DNA of 64,000 bases from Pseudomonas sp. PB120 (GCF_009761815.1 NZ_RWIN01000083.1:1-64000), one strand, 5' to 3'. Counted from the first letter of the stretch, positions 10,147 to 21,910 are shown. The notes: generated by a model not told the origin, from the letters alone. A program made the numbers and translations.

Positions 10147-10701
10147 TCAAGCCGAAGGGCAGGTTTTCTGTGCCCCTCTGGATGCCTGACTGATCAGGGC
10201 GGCCAGACGCTTGACGTTGCTCTGCTGGGCTGCGACCAGTTCATCGATGGACGGCCCTGAAGGTGTCTGCAAGGTGCTGCGGCACGTCACCAGCGCGCTG
10301 TCGCCTTCACCGGCCGTGCGCAGGCGCCATTTGACGTCGATCAGCGCGTATTGGCCCGGAATCGAATCGAAGCGCTGCACTTCCACCCGCACCGAGACTT
10401 TGCGTTGAGGATTGCCGTTGACCATCTGGTCGAGCAGCGCGCTACGCAATTCATCCACCAGGCTAGCGCCCCACCAATCGGTTTCCAGGATCGCCATGGT
10501 GGTGTTGCCCTGACGAACGACAATCTGCTGGCGATCGACCTGGGGCGGGACGGTAAGGACTTCGATCGGGATGTCCGCTGCCATCCGTGAATTCGTGCTC
10601 GGTTGGGCCGGCGTCAACGTATGGAACTGGATCGGATCGCTGCGGCAGGCGGCGAGCAACGACAGCGCGGCAACCAGCATAATTTTCAGCGGAAAAGCCA
10701 T
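10147..10701 (-). CDS. pqiC: PqiC-family outer-membrane lipoprotein
   Basis: A lipoprotein of 184 residues from the ATG at 10701. A GGAG site lies 9 bases upstream, and this start gives a clean lipoprotein signal MAFPLKIMLVAALSLLAAC with the lipobox LLAAC. A further in-frame ATG at 10722 overlaps the pqiB stop as ATGA and would add seven residues. The DUF330/PqiC-like body (FHTLTPAQ, then IEVLTVPPQVDRQQIVVR) matches the lipoprotein partner of PqiB. It should dock the PqiB tunnel at the outer membrane. It is the last gene of the pqi operon. Confidence 0.88.
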   Translation of the reverse strand: MAFPLKIMLVAALSLLAACRSDPIQFHTLTPAQPSTNSRMAADIPIEVLTVPPQVDRQQIVVRQGNTTMAILETDWWGASLVDELRSALLDQMVNGNPQRKVSVRVEVQRFDSIPGQYALIDVKWRLRTAGEGDSALVTCRSTLQTPSGPSIDELVAAQQSNVKRLAALISQASRGAQKTCPSA

Positions 10702-10718
10702 GGGTGATGCTCCTGTGG

Positions 10719-12374
10719 TCATTTGCTCGGTGGCCCTTGCATATCCATTGGCGCGGCGTTTTCGGGGCGGCCGCGAATCAGCGATTCGGGATGCCGTCCG
10801 AGATAATCCGCAAGGTCACGCAAGGAACGCGAGGTGCGCCCGAGCTCATCCAGTGTTTGTGACAGTTTTTCGCGTTGCGGCGAGTCATCGGCCAGTGTCG
10901 AGTTGGCTGATTGCAGGGTTTTGCTGACATCCGAGAGGGTGGTTTGCACGCCCGGCAGGGTCTTGGCGTTGAACTGCGTCAAGCCTTTGCGCAACTCGAC
11001 GAGGTTGCTGTCGAGGTTGCCGGCAATACGTTCGATCGGGAGTTTGTTGATCTTGTCGACCATGGCCTCCAGTTTCCCCTGCAATTCCTCGAGGCTGCCA
11101 GGAATGGTCGGAATCATCGCGGGGCGCAGGTTCGGGTCGAACACGACCTTTTCAGCCTTGGGGTAAAAATCGAGGGCGATATACAGCTGGCCGGTCAACA
11201 GATTGCCGCTACGCGCCTGGGCCCGCAGGCCGTTTTCGACGAAGGAACCCATCAACCGTATGCTGGCGGCTTCGTCATTGGGGTCATGATTCAAGGCCTT
11301 GAGCATTTTGGTGTGGGCTGTGCCGAGCCGTTGCGGGTAAATGACGATGCCGACATTGACCGGGAAGATGCGCTTCTGCGGGTCGAAATCCAGATTGATC
11401 GACACGACTTTGCCGAACTCCATGCCGAGGAATTCCACCGGAGCACCGACCTTGAGCCCGCGCAAGGCCTGGTCGAAACGCAGGCTCAAGTATTGAGCCT
11501 TGCCCTCGGGTGGCGCCAACGCGGTTTGCTGATCGTCGAACAGCTCATAGGCATATTCTTCGGCGGCGGGTTTGTCGTCCGGGCTGTAATCGGGTGCGCG
11601 GAAGGCAATACCGCCGACCAGAATCGATGATAACGACTCGGTTTTCACCGACACACCGTTGGCGCCGACGCTCACGTCCACACCGCTGGCATTCCAGAAC
11701 CGGGTGTTTTCGGTGACGTACTGGTCATTGGGCGCATGAATGAACAATTCGATGTTGACCCCTTTGCCGTCGGGGTCCAGGGCGTAGGCCACCACTTGGC
11801 CCACCGGAATCTTGCGGTAGTAGACCGGGGAACCGATGTCCAGTGAACCGAGGTCCTGGGTGTGCAGGGTAAAGCGCTTGCCCGGTTCGCCGTAGGTGAT
11901 AGGCGGCGGGTTTTCAAGGCCCTTGAAGTCCTTCGCGCGGCCATTGGCCTGCCCGATGTCGGCGCCGATGTAATCGCCGGAGAGCAGGGTATCGATACCC
12001 GACACGCCACCCGCACCGATGCGCGGGCGTACCACCCAGAACTGCGAATCTTCGCGAGTGAAAATTTCTGCCTGTTTGGCCAGTTTGATCGTCGCGTTGA
12101 CGCTCTTCTGGTCGCTGCTGAGTTCCACGTCAGACACGTGGCCGATCACCACGTTGCGGTATTTGACTTCAGTCTTGTTGGCCGTCAGGCCGTCACCGGT
12201 CTTGAAGGTCACGGTGATGGTCGGCCCTTCCTGCAGGATGCTGTGGACCACCAGCGAGATGCCCACCAGAACCGCGACGATTGGCACGATCCAGACCAGC
12301 GACACGCTGAAACGACGAGTTTTTACAGGGGCTTGCCCGGGGGCTAGCGGCCCGTCAGTGGCTTGCGACTTCAT
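10719..12374 (-). CDS. pqiB: Intermembrane transport protein PqiB (MCE domains)
   Basis: A 551-residue protein with one N-terminal membrane helix (about residues 25-45), then MCE domains. The first is near ITVTFKTGDGLTANKTEVKYR, the second near FTLHTQDLGSLDIGSPVYY, and the third near LSLRFDQALRGLKVGAPVEF. A long helical C-terminus (about 430-530) is expected to form the needle-like tunnel of PqiB hexamers. It spans the periplasm to carry lipids between membranes. It overlaps the upstream pqiA gene by 20 bp. PqiB proteins of E. coli have three MCE domains, and the length here agrees. Confidence 0.92.
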   Translation of the reverse strand: MKSQATDGPLAPGQAPVKTRRFSVSLVWIVPIVAVLVGISLVVHSILQEGPTITVTFKTGDGLTANKTEVKYRNVVIGHVSDVELSSDQKSVNATIKLAKQAEIFTREDSQFWVVRPRIGAGGVSGIDTLLSGDYIGADIGQANGRAKDFKGLENPPPITYGEPGKRFTLHTQDLGSLDIGSPVYYRKIPVGQVVAYALDPDGKGVNIELFIHAPNDQYVTENTRFWNASGVDVSVGANGVSVKTESLSSILVGGIAFRAPDYSPDDKPAAEEYAYELFDDQQTALAPPEGKAQYLSLRFDQALRGLKVGAPVEFLGMEFGKVVSINLDFDPQKRIFPVNVGIVIYPQRLGTAHTKMLKALNHDPNDEAASIRLMGSFVENGLRAQARSGNLLTGQLYIALDFYPKAEKVVFDPNLRPAMIPTIPGSLEELQGKLEAMVDKINKLPIERIAGNLDSNLVELRKGLTQFNAKTLPGVQTTLSDVSKTLQSANSTLADDSPQREKLSQTLDELGRTSRSLRDLADYLGRHPESLIRGRPENAAPMDMQGPPSK

Positions 12375-13008
12375 CCATGGTCTCCTCGTTGTCTGATTGA
12401 TCCCGCGTGTCCCAGATCAGGCGCGGGTCGAAACTCATCGCCGCCAGCATGGTGAACACCACCACCAGGCCGAAAAACAGAATGCCCGCACGCGGCTCGA
12501 TGTCGGCCAGGGCCTGGAATTTCACCAGCGAGGCCACCAGGGCCACCACGATCACATCGAGCATCGACCAATAACCGATGACCTCGACAAAACGGTACAA
12601 CTTCGACCGCTCCTTGCGCGCCCACGAACTGTCGCGGCGCACGGTGATCAGCAGCAGGGTGATGGCCACGAACTTGATGCCCGGCACCGCGATGCTGGCA
12701 ATGAAAATGATCAGGGCAATGTCCCAGGCGCCGGCTTCCCAGAACTCCAGCACGCCGCTCATGATGGTGCTGTCGGCGCCATTGCCGACCATTTTGGTGT
12801 TCATCACCGGCAACAGGTTGGCGGGGACGTAAAACGCCAGGGCGGTGAACATGTACGCCCAGGTCCGGGTCAGCGAGTTGGTTTTGCGTCGATGCAGGGG
12901 GGCGCCGCAGCGCTCACATTCGTGGGGGTCATTGGTCGTGTCACACGCCAGCCCGCAGGTGTGGCACAGGCACAGATTGAGATCGCTGGCGACGGGAGGC
13001 GTTTTCAT
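12355..13008 (-). CDS. pqiA: PqiA-family inner-membrane protein (second PqiA half)
   Basis: A 217-residue protein with an N-terminal zinc-ribbon-like CxxC pair (CHTCGLAC and CERCGAPL) and about four membrane helices. The start at 13008 overlaps the preceding pqiA stop as ATGA; a GTG at 13020 would add four residues. In E. coli PqiA is a single protein with two such modules. Here the modules are encoded as two consecutive genes and this is the second. It should be the inner-membrane partner of PqiB. Confidence 0.88.
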   Translation of the reverse strand: MKTPPVASDLNLCLCHTCGLACDTTNDPHECERCGAPLHRRKTNSLTRTWAYMFTALAFYVPANLLPVMNTKMVGNGADSTIMSGVLEFWEAGAWDIALIIFIASIAVPGIKFVAITLLLITVRRDSSWARKERSKLYRFVEVIGYWSMLDVIVVALVASLVKFQALADIEPRAGILFFGLVVVFTMLAAMSFDPRLIWDTRDQSDNEETMDEVASH

Positions 13009-13601
13009 ACGATGTCCCACAGTTCACGAATATCGCGCCCGGCGATGCGGATCATCATCAGGCTGAGCACGGCCAGGGCAAACAGGCCGATGCCGGGCAA
13101 TACGTCCAGTAATCCGGCGAGCTTGATGACCGCGACCATCGCCCCCAGCAGGCAGACTTCCAGCATGCTCCAAGGCCGGAGCGTTTCCAGCCAGCGCATG
13201 CAGAATTTGAAACCGGGCGAACGCCGGGAGGCGAGGGCGAAGCTCAAGACCCAGATCAACAGCAGCAGCTGGAATATCGGCGCGATGATCATCGCAATCG
13301 CGGCCACCATCGCAATAAAGGTGATCGGCCCCAGACTGAGGGCCAACACTGAGTCCCAGAGTGTTGCGCTATTTTTCAGGCCCTGGAGGCTGATGCTCAT
13401 GACCGGGTAGAAATTGGCGAAAATCCACACGACCAACGCGGTGAGGGTCAGCGCCAGGCGCTGCTCCACGGTCATGCCGTTATAGCGCTGCAGCACGCCG
13501 CCGCAGCGCGTACACAGGGTTTTCTGATGTTTGGCGAGCGTGACTTTCTCGTACACGCTGTCGCAGTGCTCGCAGATGATCAGCTGGTCAGTGGTCGCCA
13601 T
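13005..13601 (-). CDS. pqiA: PqiA-family inner-membrane protein (first PqiA half)
   Basis: A 198-residue protein with the CxxC pairs CEHCDSVY and CTRCGGVL followed by about four membrane helices (starting at LALTLTALVVWIFANFYPV). It is the promoter-proximal gene of the four-gene pqi operon and is coupled to the second pqiA by an ATGA overlap. The two genes together equal one full E. coli PqiA. The pqi system supports membrane integrity and is induced by redox-cycling agents in E. coli; no regulatory site is recognisable here. Confidence 0.88.
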   Translation of the reverse strand: MATTDQLIICEHCDSVYEKVTLAKHQKTLCTRCGGVLQRYNGMTVEQRLALTLTALVVWIFANFYPVMSISLQGLKNSATLWDSVLALSLGPITFIAMVAAIAMIIAPIFQLLLLIWVLSFALASRRSPGFKFCMRWLETLRPWSMLEVCLLGAMVAVIKLAGLLDVLPGIGLFALAVLSLMMIRIAGRDIRELWDIV

Positions 13602-13711
13602 GGGCCAGGCTCGATAGGAGGCTTATAAGTCAGAGCACCTCCTCAATATAGAAGTGCCTCGCAATTGAGCAAATTAAAAGACTGAAACGACGAATGAACC
13701 GCGTCATCGTT

Positions 13712-13806
13712 CATCGCGAGCAGGCTCACTCCCACCTACGATCTTCATTGAACACAGCATTTGTGAACAACGGAGAGCTCCTGTGGGAGCGAGCCTGCTC
13801 GCGATG
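13712..13806. repeat. REP pair in opposite orientation
   Basis: Two copies of the Pseudomonas REP palindrome face each other: 13712-13735 (catcgcgagcaggctcac...) and 13782-13806 (gtgggagcgagcctgctcg...). The first is essentially the reverse complement of the second, and about 46 bp lie between them. The pair sits between the pqi and puuB genes and can form a stable stem on RNA from either strand. Confidence 0.9.
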
Positions 13807-13843
13807 GCGTACGGTCAGTCACCTCAAGGCCAATTGAAATTGA

Positions 13844-16236
<2,393 letters not shown>

Positions 16237-16250
16237 TTATTGGTTTTTTT

Positions 16251-16333
16251 GTGGGAGCGAGCCTGCTCGCGATGGCGTTCTTACAGTTAATGATGATGCT
16301 GAGACTACCGGCCTCATCGCCGGCAAGCCGGCG
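16251..16333. repeat. REP palindromes within the puu operon
   Basis: A REP of the gtgggagcgagcctgctcgc type lies at 16251-16277. A different short palindrome, CGCCGGC-AA-GCCGGCG, lies at 16318-16333. Both are in the gap between the synthetase gene and the potF-like gene. They could stabilise or attenuate the downstream message. Confidence 0.8.
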
Positions 16334-16360
16334 AAGGAGCCCTTACAAACAGTTCAAGAC

Positions 16361-17719
16361 TTAGACGCTAAAGAGCAGGAACTCACGCTCCCAGGAGCTG
16401 ATCACGCGCTTGAAGTTTTCGTGCTCGGCGCGTTTCACCGCGACGTACCCGCGAACGAATTTCTCGCCCAGGACACGCTCGATGGCCTCGCATTCTTCCA
16501 TCTGCGTCAATGCGTCTTCGATGGTGATCGGCAGACGCAGGTTGCGCCGCTCGTAGGCTCGCCCGGTGACTGCCGCGCTTGGTTCAACTCGGTCGACCAT
16601 GCCGAGGTAGCCGCACAACAGGCTGGCGGCGATGGCCAGGTAGGGGTTGGCATCGGCGCCGGGCAAACGGTTTTCGACACGCATCGCGTCGGGGCTCGAG
16701 GTCGGCACACGCAGGCCGACGGTGCGGTTTTCTTCGCCCCACTCAACGTTGACCGGCGCCGAGGTGTCCGGCAGGAAGCGGCGGAACGAGTTCACGTTGG
16801 GCGCAAACATCGGCAGCACTTTCGGGATGTACTTTTGCAAGCCGCCGATGTGGTGCAGGAACAGTTCGCTCATATTGCCGTCGGCATCGACGAAGATCGG
16901 CTTGCCGGTGGCGATGTCGACCACGCTCTGGTGGATGTGCATGGCGCTGCCGGGCTCGTCACCGATCGGTTTGGCCATGAAGGTCGCCGCGACGTTGTGC
17001 TTCAGTGCGGCCTCACGCATGGTGCGCTTGAACACGGTGATCTGGTCCGCCAGGTCCAGCGCGTTGCCGTGACGGAAGTTGATTTCCATCTGCGCCGGGC
17101 CGTCTTCGTGAATCAGCGTGTCGAGGTCCAGGCCCTGGAGTTCGCACCAGTCGTAGACGTCTTCGAACAGCGGATCGAATTCGTTGGCCGCGTCGATGGA
17201 AAACGACTGGCGACCGCTTTCCGCGCGGCCCGAACGGCCCAGCGGTGCCTTGAGTGGCAAGTCCGGGTCTTCGCAGCGCTGGGTCAGGTAGAACTCCATT
17301 TCCGGTGCAACAATCGGGCGCCAGCCTTTGTCGGTGTACAGCTGCAGGACTTTTTTCAGCACGTTGCGCGGCGACAGTTCGATCGGGTTGCCGAACTTGT
17401 CGAAGGTGTCGTGAATCACGATGGCGGTGGGCTCGATGGCCCATGGCACCACGTACACCGCGTCTGCATCCGGCTTGCACACCATGTCGATGTCGGCCGG
17501 GTCGAGCAGGTCGTAGTAGATGTCGTCGTCGACAAAGTCCCCGGTTACCGTTTGCAACAGCACACTTTCCGGCAGGCGCATGCCTCGCTCATGCAGGAAC
17601 TTGTTGGTGGGTGCGATTTTGCCGCGTGCAATGCCGGTCAGGTCGCTGACGACGCACTCGACTTCGGTAATCTTGTGATCTTTCAGCCAGGTAAACAGCT
17701 GATCGAAAGGGACATTCAT
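16361..17719 (-). CDS. puuA: Glutamylpolyamine synthetase (PuuA/SpuI-like, glutamine synthetase family)
   Basis: A 452-residue member of the glutamine synthetase family. It has the N-terminal beta-grasp region (VECVVSDLTGIARGK) and the catalytic metal-binding blocks APEMEFYL, GPAQMEINFRHG and KPIGDEPGSAMHIHQS. It ligates glutamate to putrescine or another polyamine using ATP. I chose the ATG at 17719 because GAGG precedes it; the open frame extends 36 codons upstream without a good ribosome site. It is the first gene of the puuA-potF-puuB operon. Paralogues use different amines, so the exact substrate is inferred. Confidence 0.88.
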   Translation of the reverse strand: MNVPFDQLFTWLKDHKITEVECVVSDLTGIARGKIAPTNKFLHERGMRLPESVLLQTVTGDFVDDDIYYDLLDPADIDMVCKPDADAVYVVPWAIEPTAIVIHDTFDKFGNPIELSPRNVLKKVLQLYTDKGWRPIVAPEMEFYLTQRCEDPDLPLKAPLGRSGRAESGRQSFSIDAANEFDPLFEDVYDWCELQGLDLDTLIHEDGPAQMEINFRHGNALDLADQITVFKRTMREAALKHNVAATFMAKPIGDEPGSAMHIHQSVVDIATGKPIFVDADGNMSELFLHHIGGLQKYIPKVLPMFAPNVNSFRRFLPDTSAPVNVEWGEENRTVGLRVPTSSPDAMRVENRLPGADANPYLAIAASLLCGYLGMVDRVEPSAAVTGRAYERRNLRLPITIEDALTQMEECEAIERVLGEKFVRGYVAVKRAEHENFKRVISSWEREFLLFSV

Positions 17720-17881
17720 AAAGACCTCGTTATTGGTTTTATTAACGCCGGGGAGGTTGGTTTCATCCACCACACACTTCCCCTGTGACGCGTTGACGAC
17801 TATCTTGGGCGAGCCTTGCAGTTCCATCTATCCACTTTCAGCAGCACCAAAACGCACCAAACGAGTGCGTAAGGTCTTTCC

Positions 17882-18778
17882 ATGACGATGTGCAACTCCT
17901 TACAAGTCCAAGCGTTCAACACCGCTGACGTGGCCGAGCAAATCCGCGCCACGCCGGGTTGGGAGCAGCATTACCAGCAGATGTCGCCGGGGCATTTCGC
18001 CGGGCTGGTGCGCTATCTGGACCTGCAGGGCGTGGAGATTTACGAAGAACACATGAACACCCGGGTCGAACAGAATTTCAGCGCACCGCCAGGTTCCCTG
18101 GCGTTCTGTTTTGATCGCAGTGACAACGCGCTGTACCTGCTGAATGGCGAAAGCCGCAATATCTGGATCACCCCGGAGAACTACCAGGAAATCGCCGTGG
18201 TGTTCGGTCCGGAGTTTGTGCGGCGCCACGGGCTGGATGTCGGCAGGCTCGAAGGGTTGTTCATGGCACCGCTGAATTCGCAGCAGAACGGGTTGTTCAG
18301 TCGCTGGTTGAGCAGCACGCTGACCCGTTTGGCGCAGACGTTCGATCCGCCCAGCAAGGAGGCGTTGACGCAGCAGTTGCTGGAGGATTGCCTGTACATT
18401 CTCGACAATGCCTGTGTTTGCCTGGATCACGGCGGTTTGCAGCGGCGTGCGCAGGAGCGCGGGGTGATGCGGCGTATCGGGGAGTGGGCGGCGGATTCGC
18501 CGGAAGAAACCTTGAACCTGATGGAGCTTTCCGAGTTGGCGGGGGTTTCATTGCGGCAATTGCAGCATGCGTTCAAGGCGTATACGGGGATGACGCCAAC
18601 CCATTGGCTGCGCTTGCGTCGCCTGAACAGCGCCCGGCGTGAATTATTGAGCCGTTCGCCGATGGAAACGACCGTTGCCGAAGTGGCGATGCGCTGGTCG
18701 TTTTGGCATTTAGGGCGGTTTTCCAGCAGCTATCGCGGGTTGTTTGGCGAACTTCCCAGTGAGACGTTGAAACGGTAG
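17882..18778 (+). CDS. AraC-family transcriptional regulator (EutR/FeaR-like)
   Basis: A 298-residue protein with a C-terminal AraC DNA-binding domain: helix-turn-helix 1 near LMELSELAGVSLRQLQHAFK and HTH 2 near TTVAEVAMRWSFWHLGRFSS. The signature F...YRGLFGELPSET lies at the end. The N-terminal domain is of the EutR type rather than a cupin. It is transcribed divergently from the polyamine operon, with about 160 bp between starts, and is the likely regulator of that operon. An alternative ATG lies at 17891. Confidence 0.85.
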   Translation: MTMCNSLQVQAFNTADVAEQIRATPGWEQHYQQMSPGHFAGLVRYLDLQGVEIYEEHMNTRVEQNFSAPPGSLAFCFDRSDNALYLLNGESRNIWITPENYQEIAVVFGPEFVRRHGLDVGRLEGLFMAPLNSQQNGLFSRWLSSTLTRLAQTFDPPSKEALTQQLLEDCLYILDNACVCLDHGGLQRRAQERGVMRRIGEWAADSPEETLNLMELSELAGVSLRQLQHAFKAYTGMTPTHWLRLRRLNSARRELLSRSPMETTVAEVAMRWSFWHLGRFSSSYRGLFGELPSETLKR

Positions 18779-18802
18779 GTTTTTGGATTGCCCGTTCAAA
18801 AA

Positions 18803-18902
18803 TGTGGGAGCCAGCCTGCTGGCGATGGACGCCCAGACAACGCGATCTTCCAGGCAGGGCGCGTTATCGTTGACGTCCATCGCCAGCAGGCTGGCTCCCA
18901 CA
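18803..18902. repeat. 27-bp perfect inverted REP pair
   Basis: The REP core at 18803-18829 is repeated exactly as its reverse complement at 18876-18902, with 46 bp between. The pair lies between the convergent regulator gene and the isochorismatase-like gene, so it probably acts as a bidirectional terminator or BIME-like unit. Confidence 0.9.
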
Positions 18903-18966
18903 GGGGAAATGCGCGAATCAGAAAAATCAGGTCGGGCGGTAGGCTATTCGCCTACGCCATTAACAC

Positions 18967-19620
18967 TCAGTGCCCTTCCGAAGCCCCAAACATCGTCTTC
19001 GCATAAATCAACCCCAACCCATAAGACCCGCCATTGGCAATCGAAGTCTTCACGGTCTCTTCATACGTCTCGCTACGCGCCCAGTCACGCTGCAGTTCAA
19101 GCAGGTATTGCAGCGAAGTCATCGGCCGGGCCCCGATCTGGATCATGCGCTGCATGGCCATTTCATGCGCTTCGGTAGACACATCACCGCAAGCATCGGC
19201 AATCACATACACCTCAAACCCCTGATCGATCGCCGACAGCGCCGGCCCAACGATGCACACGGAAGTCCACAGCCCCGCGAGAACGATTTTCTGCTTGCCG
19301 ATCTTATTGACTTCGACCGCAATGCGCTCGTCTTCCCAGGTGTTCATGCTGGTGCGGTCAATCACGTTGTGTTCCGGAAACACCGACTTGATTTCGTCGA
19401 AAATCGGACCGGAGAAACTTTTCTCGGCCACGGTGGTGAGAATGGTCGAGACCTTGAAGCCGCGAGCCGCCTTGGCGACCAGTGCAGCGTTGTTGCGCAA
19501 CGTCACCGCATCAATGGATTTGGTTGCAAAAGACATCTGCGACTGGTGATCGATCATGATCAGGGTGTGGTCGGTCGGGGTCAGCAGGGTTTTGCCGGGA
19601 ACAGCTTTTGCGATAGCCAT
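18967..19620 (-). CDS. Isochorismatase-like cysteine hydrolase (YcaC-like)
   Basis: A 217-residue alpha/beta cysteine hydrolase. The triad Asp is in LIMIDHQ (about D24), and the nucleophile Cys is in LWTSVCIVGPALSA with the usual non-prolyl cis peptide before it. The pattern matches the YcaC group of unknown physiological substrate. It stands alone, convergent to the AraC-type gene, with REP elements between. It may hydrolyse an amide or a related small molecule, but no context narrows this down. Confidence 0.85.
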   Translation of the reverse strand: MAIAKAVPGKTLLTPTDHTLIMIDHQSQMSFATKSIDAVTLRNNAALVAKAARGFKVSTILTTVAEKSFSGPIFDEIKSVFPEHNVIDRTSMNTWEDERIAVEVNKIGKQKIVLAGLWTSVCIVGPALSAIDQGFEVYVIADACGDVSTEAHEMAMQRMIQIGARPMTSLQYLLELQRDWARSETYEETVKTSIANGGSYGLGLIYAKTMFGASEGH

Positions 19621-19804
19621 GGCGATGTCCTTACAGGGTGAGTGAGGGCCACAGGATTACGCAGTTGGCGGGAAGGATATTGAGTGAATGTGCTGAGTTG
19701 CCGCTGACCCCGGTTAATTAGCGTAGCGCCTCACGTTTTCTGTTGAGCGTCTATGCTGGGCTAACCGACCACAATCCTCAGCAGTGACCTGCAAGGAGGC
19801 AGTA

Positions 19805-20887
19805 ATGGTGCCTACGACCCTCACCGAGAAAACCCTCACTCGCAGTCTGCTGGACGTCCTGATTCGAGCCGGACTTATTATTGTTCTGGTGCTGTTCTGC
19901 TTCGAGATATTCCAGCCATTCCGCGACCTGATGCTGTGGTCGGTGATCCTGGCAATCACTCTTTACCCACTGCAAGAACGGTTGAAAGGCCCGTTGGGAC
20001 AAAAAGACGGGCGCATTGCGACGCTGATCATATTGGTCGCCATCATCATTTTGATGGTGCCGATCTACCTGTTGGGCACCTCGATCGCCGATTCGGTCGA
20101 GCATGCCATCAGCGTGGTCAAGGAAGGCGGGATCGATATTCCTCCGCCGGCGGAATCCGTCGCGGGCTGGCCGTTGGTGGGCAAGCCGCTTTCGGCGCTG
20201 TGGGCGCAGGCTTACAACGATCTTCCGGGTTTGACTCAGAAGTACATCCCGCAGATCAAGGGTGTCAGCCTGACTCTGCTTAGCAAGCTGGCCGGTGTCG
20301 GCATGGGGTTTCTCACCTTCATCTTCGCGCTGATCATCGCCGGCATCTTCATGGCGTACGGTGAGGCCGGCAGTCGCAGCGCCGTACAGATCGCGTCGCG
20401 TGTCAGTGGCCCGGCCAAGGGGCCGAAAATTGCCGAACTGTGCACCGCCACGATCCGCGCGGTGGCGCTGGGGGTGGTGGGCATTGCCTTCATCCAGATG
20501 CTGTTGGTAGGTCTCGGTTTTGTGGTCAAGGGCATTCCGGGTGCGGGTTTGCTGGCGCTGGCAGTGCTGTTGCTCGGGATCATGCAGTTGCCGGTCACAC
20601 TGATTACGATACCGGTGATCGCCTATGTGTTTGCCACTGAGGGCGCCAGCACGGCGACCATCACGTTCGCCATCTACGTCTTCGTCTCCGGCCTGGTGGA
20701 TAACGTCCTCAAGCCGTTGCTGCTGGGGCGCGGTGTAGATGTGCCGATGCCAGTGATTCTGATCGGGGCTCTGGGCGGTATGGTCACGAACGGAATCATC
20801 GGCCTGTTCATCGGCCCGGTGGTGCTTGCGGTCGGCTATCAGTTGTTCTGGCAATGGGTACAGGATCGGCCGGAGGAGGGCGACTGA
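19805..20887 (+). CDS. AI-2E family transporter (YhhT/TqsA superfamily)
   Basis: An inner-membrane protein of 360 residues with about eight membrane segments. The family region LLGIMQLPVTLITIPVIAY and the conserved late segment VDNVLKPLLLGRGVDVPMPVI identify the AI-2 exporter/YdiK superfamily. GGAGG ends 5 bases before the ATG at 19805, which decides the start over an earlier in-frame ATG at 19784. Members export varied small molecules or act as antiporters; the substrate is unknown here. It is a single-gene unit. Confidence 0.87.
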   Translation: MVPTTLTEKTLTRSLLDVLIRAGLIIVLVLFCFEIFQPFRDLMLWSVILAITLYPLQERLKGPLGQKDGRIATLIILVAIIILMVPIYLLGTSIADSVEHAISVVKEGGIDIPPPAESVAGWPLVGKPLSALWAQAYNDLPGLTQKYIPQIKGVSLTLLSKLAGVGMGFLTFIFALIIAGIFMAYGEAGSRSAVQIASRVSGPAKGPKIAELCTATIRAVALGVVGIAFIQMLLVGLGFVVKGIPGAGLLALAVLLLGIMQLPVTLITIPVIAYVFATEGASTATITFAIYVFVSGLVDNVLKPLLLGRGVDVPMPVILIGALGGMVTNGIIGLFIGPVVLAVGYQLFWQWVQDRPEEGD

Positions 20888-21013
20888 CCCCGCGAAATCT
20901 CTTGGCCCGTCTGGCCAGCGACGGTATCGCGGACAGCAAGCCACTGACTCCAACCTTGCGTACACCGGCGCCGATTTTCAGTTGCCGACGACCTGATTGA
21001 GCGGCCCGCTCCC

Positions 21014-21040
21014 TGTGGGAGCCAGCTTGCTGGCGATGAC
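21014..21040 (+). repeat. Single REP element
   Basis: One REP copy of the tgtgggagccagc...gctggcgatg type. It is in the gap (20888-21070) between the convergent transporter gene and the lysozyme-inhibitor-like gene. No paired copy is nearby. Confidence 0.85.
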
Positions 21041-21070
21041 GGTATTGCATTCAGCGGAACTTGCCGCTGG

Positions 21071-21718
21071 CTACCCGCCCGAATCGGCCGTACAGCGCAT
21101 TTCCCCCGATCCCGGCTTCTGGAACAGGGCGTCGTTACCGTCCTGCCAGAAGCTGTACATCCCCTGGCTGTCCTTGCCGGTGTAATGCGCGCCGGAATCG
21201 CTCGGCACCTGGTTCAGGGTGACCGAAGTGTTCGCCCATTTCAGGTACACGACCCCCGGCTGGGTGATGAAGAAGGAGGCGGCAATCGGCGTGTTGAAGC
21301 CTGTGCAGCGAAACGTCAGGGGGCCCTCGGTCAGCCTGTCGGGGTCTCGGGTTCTTACAATCGCCGAGCCCTGGCGCAGCTGGTAGGCGCGCTCGGCATA
21401 GCTTCGAATCGTGCAAGCCCTGGGCTCCGCCGAGGAACCACATTGATTGCGCGCATCGATCCAGAATTGCTGGTCGATCATGACTTTGCTGGGCGGCGGC
21501 ACTGAGCGTTCATCCGTGAGTGCGAGGCGATAAAGGCGCAACAGCTCAAGGTCCATCTGCGCCAGTTGCGGGTCGCGACAGATGAGTTTTTCGACGGATA
21601 CCTGTGCCGTGGCGCAGTCGAAGCTGGTCTTGAAGGACGCTGCATTCGCACAGGTGCTCGCCGCCGCGCACAGGCTGGCAGCGAGCAGACAGTTGAAAAG
21701 GGCCGTGGACGTTTTCAT
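21071..21718 (-). CDS. Exported protein with LprI-like and MliC-like domains (possible lysozyme inhibitor)
   Basis: A 215-residue protein with a Sec signal peptide (residues 1-26, ending ANA/A). Residues about 30-95 resemble the LprI N-terminal domain: FDCATAQVSVEKLICRDPQLAQMD, then the FWIDARNQC block. Residues about 135-212 resemble the MliC C-type lysozyme inhibitor fold (FRCTGFNTPIAASFF, YSFWQDGNDALFQ, MRCT). Paired cysteines in each domain should form disulfides in the periplasm. There is no lipobox, so it is soluble. Lysozyme inhibition is inferred from the two domain types. Confidence 0.75.
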   Translation of the reverse strand: MKTSTALFNCLLAASLCAAASTCANAASFKTSFDCATAQVSVEKLICRDPQLAQMDLELLRLYRLALTDERSVPPPSKVMIDQQFWIDARNQCGSSAEPRACTIRSYAERAYQLRQGSAIVRTRDPDRLTEGPLTFRCTGFNTPIAASFFITQPGVVYLKWANTSVTLNQVPSDSGAHYTGKDSQGMYSFWQDGNDALFQKPGSGEMRCTADSGG

Positions 21719-21910
21719 GTTGGCTTCGCAGTGGGTTATCGCAGTGTAAGTCAGTGCTCGAAACTTGCCACACTGCCCGCCAGTCGGCGCCCGGGTACAG
21801 CGACACGGGCCGCCTGTCAGAGCGAACTACACTTTCTGCTCTTTCGATATGCAGCCAGTGAAGGCACAATGCGCATCCTTTTTTTGGCTGGCCTTGCCGG
21901 AGGCCTCGAA

